Source: Berberis thunbergii
Lineage: Eukaryota; Streptophyta; Magnoliopsida; Ranunculales; Berberidaceae
Assembly: GCA_003290165.1 (NCBI GenBank)
Contig: QNQO01010678.1
Coordinates: 53,883 to 117,882 of the forward strand
Direction of reading: 5' to 3'
Length of the DNA stretch: 64,000 bases
The notes below the pieces were generated by a model. The model saw nothing but the letters and a program-made list of their open reading frames with translations, was not told the DNA's origin and did not search any database. Positions 13,736-24,880 of the stretch are shown here, piece after piece (positions within the stretch are counted from its first letter, which is position 1; each line of letters starts with the position of its first letter). The translations under genes and the position numbers were made by a program.

Positions 13736-14230
13736 AGATCCTTTAAGACAAAATTGTTGATAGAGTCGAGATTTGGTTGTGAGAGAAGGTGAAAATTGGA
13801 ATTCGGGCATACGGTTTTGAGCCCTAGAGATTCAAACCCTAATTTCAAAAAACCTCTAAATAAAACCTACAGATTCAAAAAACAATTCAAACCCTAGAGA
13901 TTCAAAACCTCTAAATAAAAAAACTCTAGATTCAGAAACCCTAATTTCATCAAAAAGAAAGAAGAGAGAGAGAGAGTACCTGTACGAGAGAATGGTTTGG
14001 AGGTTGCAGTCGCTGATCGATTTTGCAAATGGTTTGGAGATTGAAGACGTCGAGCAAGGAGGGAAGACCAGGGAAGGAGGGGAGGAGGGAAGTTGAGGGA
14101 GGAGCAGGGAAGTCGAGGGAGGGAGCAGGGAAGTCGAGGGGAGGGGAGCAGGGAAGGAGGAGCTTCGAGTGGAGGGAGCAGGTGAGTGGAGTCGAGCGAC
14201 AAAATAGCCTGCCCAATTTTTTTTCCAGCT
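13736..14230 (-). promoter_or_regulatory. Likely leader/promoter region of the CACTA transposase
   Basis: Read on the minus strand, a CT-rich block (14055-14180, repeats of CCCTCGACTTCCCTGCTCC) precedes an exon-like leader ending in GTACAG/GTACTCTCTCTC near 13980, a good 5' splice site followed by a CT microsatellite. This position, between the terminal repeats and the transposase, suits a 5' untranslated exon. Several AAACCCTA motifs (reverse of TAGGGTTT) follow at 13820-13950. Overlapping open frames here are by-products of the repeat. Confidence 0.4.
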
Positions 14231-14236
14231 TTTCAA

Positions 14237-14535
14237 TGTAGCAACGGTTTTGAGCCGTGGCCATTTTTTTTAGCAATGGTTTTAGGTCGTTGGTCATTAT
14301 AGCCACGGTTTTTTGCCATGGAAAATACACCATCGGTTCTGAGCCGTGGCCATTGTTTTAGCCACGATTTTTTGCTGTGGCCAATAAACCATCGGTTTTC
14401 AGCCGTGGCCAGTTTTTTTTGACACAGTTTCAAGCCGTTGGTCATTATAGTTACGATTTTTTGCTGTGGCAAATAAACCAACGGTTTAGAACCGTGGCCA
14501 TCTCGCCGTAGCTAAACTGGCATTTTGGTGTAGTG
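14237..14535 (+). repeat. CACTA right terminal and subterminal repeats
   Basis: About ten short units of the type CAACGGTTTTGAGCCGTGGC occur in alternating orientation, with the variant CATCGGTTCTGAGCCGTGGC. The array closes at 14535 with GGCATTTTGGTGTAGTG. The sequence changes abruptly at 14536 into a LINE endonuclease domain, which marks the element border. Confidence 0.75.
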
Positions 14536-15105
14536 TGCTTGGTTGTTGCTCCAAGTTAGATAATTGCCACTATATTTGCAGTCATACAATCCAGCCTGGA
14601 TTAAGCAATTCAGCAAGTCACTAGCGCCTGCAGAGGTTGTGTCTGCCCATCCCACTCGCTCCTGGGTATGCATAATTGCATTAAAATCTCCTAGTAAGGT
14701 CCATGGTAATGTGTTAACACTTGCAAAGTCTACAATTTCATTCCATGGATGCTGCCGTGTAAGGTAATAGTTGCTCCCATATATGATCGAAATCACACAT
14801 TCGAACCCATTCAACCACTTTGCTGTAACAAAGATCGCTTGAGCGAACTTAGATATCAAGGTAATGTTAACTCGGGAAGGGTCCCATCCAAGCCACACCT
14901 TGCCTCCTATGGAGATATCGTTATTGTCAAGTCATGTCCAGTCCTTTAGAAGGGTTCTCTGCAAGTCAGTCTTTTTGGCGGATGCAATTTTGGTTTCCAC
15001 TACTCCAACCACACTGAGTTTATACTTATTGACAAAGTGTTTGATCTCGCGTTGCTTGAGTGGGTCATTTAACCCTCTAATATTCCAGCAGCCTAGTCGA
15101 ATCAT
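14536..15105 (-). pseudogene. LINE ORF2, endonuclease domain only
   Basis: ORF2 opens at 15105 with MIRLGCWNIRGLNDP, the start of the APE-type endonuclease of plant L1 elements. VVGVVETKI follows, with the metal-binding Glu. After a TGA at a tryptophan position (near 14934) the domain resumes with GGKVWLGWDPSRVNITL, WTLLGDFNAIMH and SGNYLTWSNNQ, which are endonuclease core motifs. Coding stops at the CACTA border, so there is no reverse transcriptase. The protein cannot be functional. Confidence 0.8.
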
Positions 15106-16480
15106 TTGGGAACTTCGGTATTGAGGAGCTGCTTGACCCCTGTGTTATTGCACAATGTTTTATCTTTCCGCAGTAAGTTAAGTTTTGCTTCATGTTTGCC
15201 AACATTCGCCTGACCAAATTTCCCAGGTTTTGAGCTTGTTGGGGCATCGTGACAAATTATGGTGTGAGTGTCCTGCCCTTGACCCTCGCTTAGACTATCA
15301 GTTCCTGGCTCAGAAGATAAGTTCACCATAGCATTGCTGATTGCATCATCACATGTGCTCTTGACTACATCATTAGCTGAGCTCCTGCCTTCATCATCAT
15401 GTGAGTTTTTGACAGCACCAGGAGATGAGCTCTTGCTGCTAGTTTCGTTGACCGCTTCCACCGGTGCCTCCATGGTAGCGACCACTGCAGGCACTGCGCT
15501 AGGAGGATCATGCAACTCCTTTTGTTCCATTGGGTTGTCCGCATTGTCGTTGCTCTCCTAGGTCGAAATGTGTGTTTCCGATTCGGTTGTTCCCAGCCCT
15601 CATCATCATCTGGTTTCGTGGATGCATTGGTCGCCGGCTTGTTCACTGGCTTATAAACTTTGGTGGGGGGGTGTTGTGTCGCCTTCGAGCATCGTTCTGT
15701 GCCGTGTCCAAAGACATTGCAGTGTTTGCACTTAATAGGTTTCCAAGTGCACTCTACGCCAATGTTATATGTCTTTGCTCCATCCACCACTAGTGGGATT
15801 TGAGAAGGAAGCACACTGTTAACATTTACTTCGACACACACTTTCGCAAAGTTCATCAGTATCTTATCTTCAGTGGACTTGTCGAGCATAAGAGGGGTAC
15901 GCACTAGCTATCGCTTCTATTCCTTTAGGATTCCAGAACAACGGTGGGATGTTCTTTAAGCACACCCATATGGGAATTGTGTTTAGGGCATGCACATTGT
16001 CCTCGAGGAAGGGTCTCAAAGGTCGAATGATGAATAGCTTGCTGGCTATGTGGAATGATCCTAGGTCTAGCACCTTTTCTTTGTCCTTTGCATCCCGAAA
16101 TTTGAAGATGAATGTGTTCTCATTGTGCGTTTTCATATCAAAACCGTGTTTCAAGTTCCAGGTACGGGATAGAACGTCTTTCACATAGCCAAATGCGAGG
16201 AGCTTGCCAACAAAGTTCCCTACTACATACTCCTTACAGACTGTTCAATCTTCAGCAAAGCCCTCGGATAGCAACTGCACTATTGGCTTACCATTAGACA
16301 TTGTTGGAGGTCTGTATGCAAGTTGCATTTTCCCGACGCCCTTCTTGTTCGAGAGTATCTGTGCCCATGAGAGTGTGCTAGGTGGTGCATGAACGCCTGT
16401 GGTAGAAGGGGACTCTGTAGGAGTAGTCTCTCCCTCATTCAATGGTTTCCCATTGTTTTCGACCAGGACTATCTTAGGTT
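15102..16480 (-). pseudogene. LINE ORF1, DUF4283 and zinc-knuckle protein, frameshifted
   Basis: ORF1 of an L1-like plant retrotransposon, an RNA-binding gag-like protein. The N-terminal part (PSTLSWAQILSNKKGVGKMQ) is followed by a DUF4283 region in another frame at about 16184-15900 (TFIFKFRDAKDKEKVLDLGS, LFIIRPLRPF, IPIWVCLKNIPPLFW). A CCHC knuckle, CKHCNVFGHGTERC, lies at about 15730-15689. A serine-rich tail in a third frame ends at 15102. At least two frameshifts are needed to join these parts. Its stop codon overlaps the ATG of ORF2 as ATGA, the arrangement expected for L1-type elements. Confidence 0.75.
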
Positions 16481-18345
16481 TTATTTCAAGTTTGGATGCT
16501 ATGGACACTTTCATCATGAATAAGTTTAAACTTGAGTTAGAGCATCTCCAACCATCTTCTAAAATAGTCATAAAACTATTTTAGGGGTTTTTATAGAGAA
16601 AAATTTGCTCTAACCATTTCCCTAAACAATCTCCTATAATAACTTCATATACAATTTTCCCCTAAATTTAGAGAAAGTTAACAATCCCCTATATCTCATA
16701 TCATAATAAAATATTTTCAATATTTATTTTTTAAATTAATAATAAGAACTAAATAAACTCTCAACTACCTTCCCCTCCCTTTAATAATATTATAATAAGT
16801 AAAATTAATAATATTATCTATTTAAGTTAAAATTAATAATAGTATATATTCAATAATAATATAATTAAAACTAATAATAGTATAATTACATTAAGTTGAG
16901 ATTAATAATATTATAATTGAAATTAAATTGGTAAAAAAAAGTTAAAATTATATTAAAATAATGATGAAAAAGTTAAAATAGGAGATGTGGTTAGAGTGAT
17001 GAAAAAATAAGAAACTTTAATTTTAACTTTTGACTAAAATGGGGGATGATAACTTTTACCAATGGATTTGTTATTTGAGATGAACAACAACTTGAAATAG
17101 AGATGTTATTAGAGATGACAAAACTACAAGCGGAGGCCTTTTCTGCCACAAAACTTACATCCTTGGATATCAGTAGTATCTGCTACTATGAATGTCCAAA
17201 GGAATTTCTATCTCAATCCAAATTAACATCAACTTGAAATGATTTTCCAGTTAAATCAATCAACAACCAAATCACAGAAATAAAATAAATAAATAAAATC
17301 TAGTTCTATGGATTGGATTGACACTGTTAAGTGGTCTGAAAATACTTGGAATGTAACTGTAACAATGTTTTATATGCAACACGATCAAATGCTTCTAACA
17401 ACACAAAGCGCAAGCTGTTAGAGAGGACTACTTTATAGTGTATCAAGCAGAAACCATGGAGCAAAATACTCCCATGCATGGACAATTCAAATGGCGTTTG
17501 AGCATCACTCTTTACAAACCTACATATAACAGGATGATGGATTTAATTCCAATAAAACACTAATTAATCTATGTAGTCAGCGTTCACAAGATAGAACAAG
17601 TATCTCCTGATTAGTTAAGCTCTACTAGCTAAGAACCAAAAATTATAAGACCCGCGCCATGGTAGGACCTCTGAAATGCATGTGAATGTGCTGGTACGGC
17701 CGCGTACACTGGGGGTCCTATCGCAGTAACAGAGTGTTTATATCATTTATCTGTACTATATGCATTATGATCTATGTTGACATTCCTATTTGTAACAACA
17801 AAAATCTCTATTGCATAAAGCTTTCATTATTTGGATGTAATTTGTGACTAATGAGTGGAGTGGGTGTAACACACGCTACACAGACAACCAGAGAGTGGCT
17901 GACACTCTAGGATCACCACTTAAAATTCATGTTTATGTGATATAGCTCTTCACTTATATAAGAGATGAAACATCATCATGCATGTATACATACAAGGAGT
18001 TGTCAGATGAACTAGAGTCACATAGTGAGTCGAGTGTTTGTGTTTGGATCTAGATGGAGACACAGATGGACCCATTGCTTACTTCACAAACAAAAAATGG
18101 TGAGTTCCAGCAAGTGATATTGATGAGGTGAAAGTGGGTAAGTAGGGATAACGACAAGGTGACATTTTATCATCCAGTGAATCAGAGAGAGAGAGAGATT
18201 GAGCTAAAAAGATGAAGTTTTGGTGATTGTTTTAGCTAAAAATTGTATCAATGAGGTGTAAGTGGTTAAGTAGGGATAATGACAAGGTAACATTTTACCA
18301 TCCAGTGAATCACACAAGTTTTAGTAATATTTCATCCATTGCTAG
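16480..18345. repeat. Segmental duplication, copy 1 (block Y1)
   Basis: From about 16480 (ATGGACACTTTCATCATGA) through 18063 the sequence aligns with 43945-45060, for example ACTACAAGC.GAGGCCTTTTCTGCCAC, CATCAACTTGAAATGATTTT and TGGTCTGAAAATACT. Copy 1 is interrupted by a MITE-like insertion at 16540-17119. Around 18122-18310 it has its own tandem duplication, period about 127 bp (AAGTAGGGATAA.GACAAGGT.ACATTTTA). At 18345 a GGCGGCAGAACTTATTAATGC trace matches the sequence that follows the tRNA-Lys pseudogene at 39020, so this is the degraded tRNA position of copy 1. No protein gene seen. Confidence 0.75.
16540..17119. mobile_element. MITE-like insertion (GAGCATCTCCAACC type end)
   Basis: The block opens with GAGCATCTCCAACC, a terminus common to many plant MITEs, and ends near GAGATGTTATTAGAGATGAC, a weak inverted match. 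Comparison with the duplicate locus at 43990-44115 shows 110 bp of unrelated sequence at this place, so the block is specific to copy 1. It is very AT-rich (16680-16980) without coding capacity. Exact borders and a target duplication are not clear. Confidence 0.5.
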
Positions 18346-18399
18346 GGCGGCAGAACTTATTAATGCATAGAGTAAGTCTAGCCAGTTGGTACCATTTTT

Positions 18400-19185
18400 T
18401 TGGCTCTTTATTTATTTATTTATTTATTTTTATTTTTACACTTTTTACTCTTTCTCTTTAAAACACAACTACAAATGTTATCCATAAAGCAGGATGATGT
18501 TGTAAATTCAGGGGCTACATTTGTTGTTTCACCCAAAACTGAGCCGCAACTTCAGGGTGTTGCAGCGACTGCGCAGGGTGCTTCAGCGCACTCACCACAG
18601 GGTAATCCAGTGACTCCAGTGCACGTACCATAGGGTGCTCCACAGGGTGTTATAGTGACTTCAGCGCTCACACTGCAGGGTGCTTCAGCGCACACACCAC
18701 AGGGTACTCCAGTGACTTTGACGAAGGATGGGAATGAAAGTGATACGATAAATCAAGATCAGACAACAGATAATGAAGAGGCTATGCAAGGGAATTCTCC
18801 CAAAACCCCAAAGGATGTTGTCTCTACTTCCATGGACAATTTAACTGAAACAAGGTTTGAGGTTGGAGGTATGGGGTTCGACATTGAAGGTATGGAAAGT
18901 CCATTAACTTATTCTAAGGTTAAATTTTTTTTGAAAACATTAGAAGATCATGAAAATGGAATTGAAACCAACTACGCAACAAAGGGGGCAATAGAGAAAT
19001 ATGGCGGGGATAGGGTGAAGCAAAGGTTTTTACAACTAAAAGATATAATGGAAATGAAACTAACTAGGTTGGGTCAAAAGAACATTGGAAATGAAGGTTG
19101 GGCTACCACAACTCAGTTGCCCAATGGAAATGCTCCTCGAAGATCTACGCGAACAAAGCATGCAAACCCTAAATTCAGGGCTTAA
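18400..19185 (+). pseudogene. Unknown repeat-rich ORF with one in-frame TAG
   Basis: One reading frame runs from 18400 to 19185, interrupted only by TAG at 18631-18633. A plausible start is ATG at 18478. The first third contains a 102-base tandem repeat (units near 18574 and 18676) encoding QGASAHTPQGTPVT-like peptides rich in Ala, Pro, Gln and Thr. The middle is acidic (DNEEAMQGNSPKTPKD), followed by FEVGGMGFDIEGMESPLTYS, a charged helical stretch (KGAIEKYGGDRVKQRFLQLK) and a basic C-terminus APRRSTRTKHANPKFRA. I do not recognise the family. The basic tail and low-complexity head suggest a nucleic-acid-associated transposon protein. It lies just left of, not inside, the CACTA element at 19476. 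Confidence 0.4.
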
Positions 19186-19475
19186 CCCAAATAGAGAAGT
19201 TGTTTGCTCTCTGTTTTTGGTGGGTTCTAATATTGGACATCGGGAAAAGTTGCAATTGTGTTGCCATAGTGTTGTTTTTGGACAGGTTTTGTGCAGTTTT
19301 TTGGAAGGCTGCCAGTGAGTTTTCGTTGAGCCCCTTTAGCAGTGGAAATGGCTGTAGGTTGTGGCCTTATGGTCTCATGGAAGTGGTGCGAGATTTTTGT
19401 AAAAAAAAAATACTATCCATAAAAGGGTAGAAGTGTAAAAAAGACCAAAAAATACTAGCAAACAAAGTTGACTAA

Positions 19476-22416
19476 CACTACAAAAAAAAATCTTTACTAG
19501 CTACGGAAGCTAGCGACGGTTTACCGTCGCTAATTAAAGGTTTAGCGACGGCAAATTAAAAGATTAGCGACGACTAAAACTGTCGCAAATGTTTATAATT
19601 CTACCGTAGCTAAGTTTTACAAATAAAATTCATTAGCTACGGTTATCTACAGTAGCTAATGATTTAAAAAATATATATATATATAGACATTTAGTGACGG
19701 CAAAAGAGCCGTCGCTAAGTCTTACAAAGAATATTTTATTAGATACGACAAAAAACCGTCCCTGATAAATTTTTTAAATAAGTCGTCCCTAAGGCTTAGT
19801 ATTTTTTTAAGCTACAGTTTAGTGACGACAAAAGAGCCGTCGCTAAGGCTTAGTATTTCTTTTAGCTACATTTTATTTGATACGGTATAAGCCGTCCGTG
19901 CATCTTACCCATAGTCTCTTTGATATTCTTAACGCCTTCCAGTCAATTATTTACTATTTTTTACTAGTTGAAGTGCCTTCGTTTTTATGCAGGGCGAAAC
20001 ATTGTATGATATTTATAAAACTTGCAGACGCTCTTCCTCGGAGGGATTTCATGGGAGACAACAGAGGAGAAGCTCATGGAGCATTTCAACAATTATCAAG
20101 GATTACGAACAATTATCAATGGTTCTTTCCTTGATCGCATTCTCTTCTGATCGAAGATATGATCAAATCGAAGAAGAAGATATGATCAAGATCAAGATCG
20201 AAGAAGAAAATAAGATATGATCAAGATCGAAGAAGAAGATAAGATCTTGATCAAGATCAAAGAAGAAGATATGATCTTGATCAGATCTGAGATTAGATCA
20301 GATCGAAGAAGAAGATATGATCAGATCTTTGATTAGATCTTGATCAAGATCAAGATCGAAGAAGAAGATATGATCTTAATCAGATTAGATTGAAAAATAT
20401 CAGATCGAAGAAGAAGATATGATCAGATCTTGATCAAGATATGATCAAGATCAAGATCAAGATCGAAGAAAAAGATATGATCAAGATCGAAGAAGAAGAT
20501 ATGATCTTGATCAGATCAGATAGAAGAAGAAGATATGATCAAGATCGAAGAAAAAGATATGATCTTGATCAGATCAGATCGAAGAAGAAGATATGATCTG
20601 ATCTTTGATCTGATCTTAGATCATATCATATATTTATCCACCATACAGACGACGGGTTGAAGTCGAAGATCATGATTTATTGATCAGAGTCATTCACTCA
20701 TTGGTATTATCAGTGGTTGCTCTTGGAAAAGGACAGATACATCACATGGGTTCATTGGTATTATCAGTGGTTTCTCTTTGTGGTATGGGAACTGTAGAGG
20801 ATTCGTTCACAATATAGTAACAGGTGCTCTATGGGATCGTAACTTTGCTACTCAGATTCAAGCCATAAAAGTTCTGAAAAAAAAGATGTTTCAAAGAAAA
20901 GTTGGGGTACCCGGTAAGTATGTCATAAATTATTTTTTAAATACAAATTTATATGAATTATTTGCTACTCGCTAATTAATTTTTTTAAATTAACATTATT
21001 TTTATATTAGAGACGGTAAAAGCCCGTCGCTAGTTGTTTTTTTTTAATTAACATTATTTTTATATTAGCGACGGCAAAAATCCGTCGCTAGTTGTTTTTT
21101 TTAAAAATAGCATTATTTTTATATTAGCGACGGCAAAATCCCGTTGCTAATTTTTTTTTTTAAAATAACATTTTTTTATATTAGCGACGGCAATAAACCG
21201 TCGCTAGTTGTTTTAAAAAAAATTAAACACTAAAGAATTTAGCTACGACAATTTACCGTCGCTAATTGTTTTTAAAAAAAAATACCGATCCGCGTGAAAC
21301 TTCATCTCAACCGTCAATAACTCTCAAAATTTTAGCTCAATCCAACGCACTAAACCAAACCACGTCACCGATCCGCATAAAACTAACACAACTAATCCAC
21401 TTCAATTACCTTTCTCTATATAAATTTCAATTTTTCTACAAATCAACTTAAACAAAAAGTTTATCTCAAAAAAAAATTTTTTCTCAGCCTCCAAAGAAGA
21501 AACCCACAGATGAGAAGTCCGCCGCTTCCGTGACACCGATCCCGGCTGCCTCTCTCTCGGAGATCTGAGATATCGGAGATCTGATATCTCTGATCTCGGT
21601 GATTTGAGATCTCGGAGATCTATGATCTCCGATATTCTATAGATTGAATTTTTTTGTGGTTTTTTTGTCATTTTTGTATGGATTCTTTGTAATTTTGTAT
21701 GATATTCCAGAGATTGTGTAATTTTTGTTATAATTTTGATCAATTAAGCTTAGTTATGGTAGTTGATATTAATTTTCAGAATGGACAATCATTAATAGCT
21801 AATTTCATTATAAAAAATGAATTATAATTTGTAAATTTCATTTGTCAATATGATTTGCAACAAAGTTGTCCCTAAATAGCCACGGCAAATACCGTGGCTG
21901 TTTTGTCAATTAGATTTGCAATTTAGTGACGGCAAAAAACCGTCGCTAAATAGCCTTAGCGACCGTAAAAACCCTCACTAAATAGCGACGGTAAAAAAAT
22001 GGTCGCTAGCAAAACTGTCACTAAATAATCACGGCAAAAAACAGTCACTAAACAACGAAGACTAAAACTGTCGCTAAATAGCCACGGCTAAAAAACAGTC
22101 GCTATTTAGCAAAAACCGTCACTAAATAGCCATGGCTAAAAAACTGTCGCTAAATAGCGCTATTTTATAATTAGTGACAGTCTTCGTCGAAATTTTTAAC
22201 GGCTATAACGACAAAATATTTTGAGTTAGCCACGGTTTTTTTGCCGTGGCTAATTAACGACGGGATAGTTTACCGTTGTTGATTCAAATAGGGACGATTA
22301 AACTAGCCACGGTATTGCGACGGTTGTTGTGCCGTGGCTAAATCATTGTAGCGACGGTTTTTTTGACAATTAGCAACGATTTTTAGCCGTTGCTGAATCG
22401 TCTTTTTTTTGTAGTG
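19476..22416. mobile_element. Non-autonomous CACTA element, 2.94 kb
   Basis: Starts CACTACAAAAAAAAA at 19476 and ends TTTTTTTTGTAGTG at 22416. It is flanked by the 3-bp target duplication TAA (19473-19475 and 22417-22419). Both subterminal regions (19505-19900 and 21000-21260 plus 21880-22400) are packed with TTAGCGACGG...CCGTCGCTAA palindromes, the binding-site pattern of CACTA elements. The interior has no transposase. It contains a GATC-rich minisatellite (20150-20640), a direct repeat of CATTGGTATTATCAGTGGTT near 20699 and 20752, and a TCTCGGAGATCTGAGAT palindromic run near 21555-21630. Movement would depend on a transposase from elsewhere. Confidence 0.9.
20150..20640. repeat. GATC/GAAGAAGAAGATAT minisatellite
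   Basis: Irregular tandem units built from GATCAAGATCGAAGAAGAAGATATGATC. Unit length varies through loss or gain of GATCAAGATC blocks, typical of slippage. The repeat gives runs of Asp-Gln-Ile-Glu-Glu codons, but no frame stays open across it. It lies in the middle of the CACTA element at 19476-22416. Confidence 0.85.
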
Positions 22417-22604
22417 TAAAATTATTGTAATGCATATTAATTCTCCATTTAAGTTCATAGTATAATTATGAATGTATTGAAAACATAATATTGATCAATT
22501 CTTTTAGAACTTCAAGCTATTTACGCTCAATATTATTTAGTATAATGGAAGCGGCTGCTCATAAACTCGATTCGAAGGTATAATCACCTAATTACTTCAT
22601 TACG
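22417..22604. repeat. Segmental duplication, copy 1 (block Z1)
   Basis: AATGCATATTAATTCTCCATTTAAGTTC and the following CTTTTAGAACTTCAAGCTATTTACGCTC, ATAATGGAAGCGGCTGCTCATAAACTCG and AATCACCTAATTACTTC align with 39036-39210 (copy 2) and with 53814-53870 plus 54906-54960 (copy 3). It is separated from block Y1 by the unknown ORF block and the CACTA element. Confidence 0.75.
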
Positions 22605-22783
22605 GTATCACACTTTGCCAGGACTAGTAACTGATCCTGCAAAACTCCCAAAGTGGAATTATGATGGATCGAGCAGACTTTGTTAGGGCCATTAACTGAT
22701 CTAGCAAAACTCCCAAAGTGGAACTATGATGGATCGGGTTAAGTTCCCGGAGAGGACATGGACGTCATCCTATAGTAAGTATC

Positions 22784-24440
22784 GAGAAATTCTAGCTGGC
22801 CTGGGAGGCGCGCCTGGGAGGGTCCAAGGCACTTGAAAGAATTTCGGTTTGGAGGGAGTTTCAGCAGCAAAACCATTTTCCCCAATTTCAACTTTGGTTT
22901 ATCCTCCCCATCGAAAAAGAAAACCGAGAAGAAATCAAAGCTTGGTTTATCCTCCCTCCATCGCACCCTCCCTCCCCATTGAAGAAGAAGCTCCATCGCA
23001 TCCTCCCTCCCCATCGTCGACTCCACTGAGAGAAGAATCGAGAGAATCAGCGACCCATTCACGTGCAAACCAGAGAAAGTAAGTGCCAAACTTGATTTCT
23101 TCTTATGGGGTTCTAGATCTATGGTTCCTGACAAAATTTTTTTTTTCTTTCTTTTTTGTATGTGAGTTTTGTATGTGGGTTTTCGATGAACATTGTTGTG
23201 AACTTCTCTGTGTACACTTGTTGAAGTAGGACCCAAAAAAAACTCAATCAAACTAAGGGAAACCCAACAACAAAATTATGGCTGCCATTGTTTAACCAAG
23301 CAAATTATATACTTTAAACAAAGAATGCTTAAATGCTCCAACAATAAAGCTCCATAAGTGGGATGGCAACAACTAAGTTGATGTCAATTTTCAGGGATCC
23401 GAACATTTTTTTTAAATTAATTTTGAGGGACAATGTGTTGGGTGATGCCTTATAGTTCAATGAATTAAGATATTGATGTAATTGTTGGTGTATTTTCATA
23501 TGATTTTAGATAATATGCTAAATGGAATTGAATTGTGTGAATGTTGTAAGGTTTGGCTTGCGATGCATCTTGCTTGATATGTTCCTTTTCCAGAATGAGT
23601 GTTGTTGTTACTTGAAAAGAGCATTCTGTCGAAATAGAACTACATGGTTTTTTTTTTTCAAAAACTTTTCTTTCAAAACTTTCTAAGATCTATTCTTGTT
23701 GAACATCTCGTTATACTAGCTCGCACCTAGTATCGGCACCGTTCTCTCGAATAGTTTACAGAAATGTCTGCAAGAAAATCTTGTTTTATTTACAGTAGTA
23801 TATTCTTTTGAAAATCTTGTTGTTACTTGAAAAGAGCATTCTGTCGAAATAGAACTACATGGTTTTTTTTCTCTGTATTTCTGGCTATGAGTGTTGTTGT
23901 TTTCTTCTCTCAAAATGGGAAGTACTTGAATGTATAGATACTACTTTAGAGATTGAATGGGTATTGTTTCTTTATATATATATACTTTAATACCTAGTGT
24001 GATTTGATCATAAATTTAATCAACCTTGCCTCATTAAAATACTCAAAGAACCTTTTATGGATTCAGATGTCTGTACATGTATGTATTAGGTTTAAGAATT
24101 CAAGATGGTGTCTGCAAGATGATTTGGTCAAAATATTGGGGAAAAATGGGGTTTGAACACAAAGCCAAGTAGTAGAGATCAGAGTTTACAAGTATTTTAA
24201 TATTGAACTTGGACAATATTCTCTGGCTTGGACGAGGACTAATTGATGTGGTGCAATGACTACAAAAATGTCTTTTGAAAATCTTGTTTTAAGACTTTTC
24301 TTATTTTACTTCAAAACTTTCTAAGATCTATTCTTGTTGAACATCTCATTATACTAGCTCACACCTAGTATCAGCACCATTCTCTCGAATAGTTTACAGA
24401 AATGTCTTTTGAAAATCTTGTTTTATTTACATTAGTGTAT
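22784..24440 (+). repeat. MULE-1 left terminal inverted repeat
   Basis: Aligns inverted with 31234 back to about 29680. Shared landmarks include a GA/CT-rich leader (GTTTGGAGGGAGTTTCAGCA), CATTGTTGTGAACTTCTCTG, ACATCTCGTTATACTAGCTC and TTGAAAAGAGCATTCTGTCG. A roughly 100-bp module containing the last two phrases is repeated within the arm near 23600, 23820 and 24460. Confidence 0.9.
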
Positions 24441-24880
24441 TCTATTGAAAATCTTGTTGTTACTTGAAAAGAGCATTCTGTCGAAATAGAACTACATGGT
24501 TTTTTTTCTATGTATTTCTGGCTATGAGTGTTGTTAGAAAGTTTTCAGCATATGTATTGTATTCCACTAGCTACAAATTAAGGTTTTTCTTTACCTTAGG
24601 ATGTGATCAACCTCCTTACGTACTTGTTCAACTAGGGCGAGGAAATGGGCGAGGGAGGGTGGCGAGCATTATTGTTTATCTTCTTCTTCTTTCTTTCAAA
24701 ACATTCTAAGAACTGTTCCTGCAACGAACATCTCGTTATACTAGCTCACACCTAGTATCGACACCTACTATAGAATTGTTGTTTATAGTCTGAAGATAAT
24801 GAGATATGACCATTAGGTAGTTTAAGAAGAAACACTATCCACATGCATATCTATTGCGGAATTTATTTTTTTAAATGCAG

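Larger units (their letters stand above)
14536..16480 (-). mobile_element. L1-type LINE, 5' half only
   Basis: The element reads right to left: ORF1 first, then the start of ORF2. It stops exactly at the CACTA terminus at 14535, so the reverse transcriptase, 3' UTR and poly-A tail are missing. LINEs normally lose the 5' end on insertion, so the 3' loss came later, most simply through CACTA insertion into the LINE followed by deletion, or by separation of the two halves. The right border lies near 16480, where similarity to the duplicated copy at 43940 begins. Confidence 0.75.

Noticed and set aside
13856..14333. Several overlapping minus-strand frames rich in Pro/Ser
   Set aside because: They read through the CT-rich leader repeat and the terminal palindromes; length is due to the repeat, not coding.
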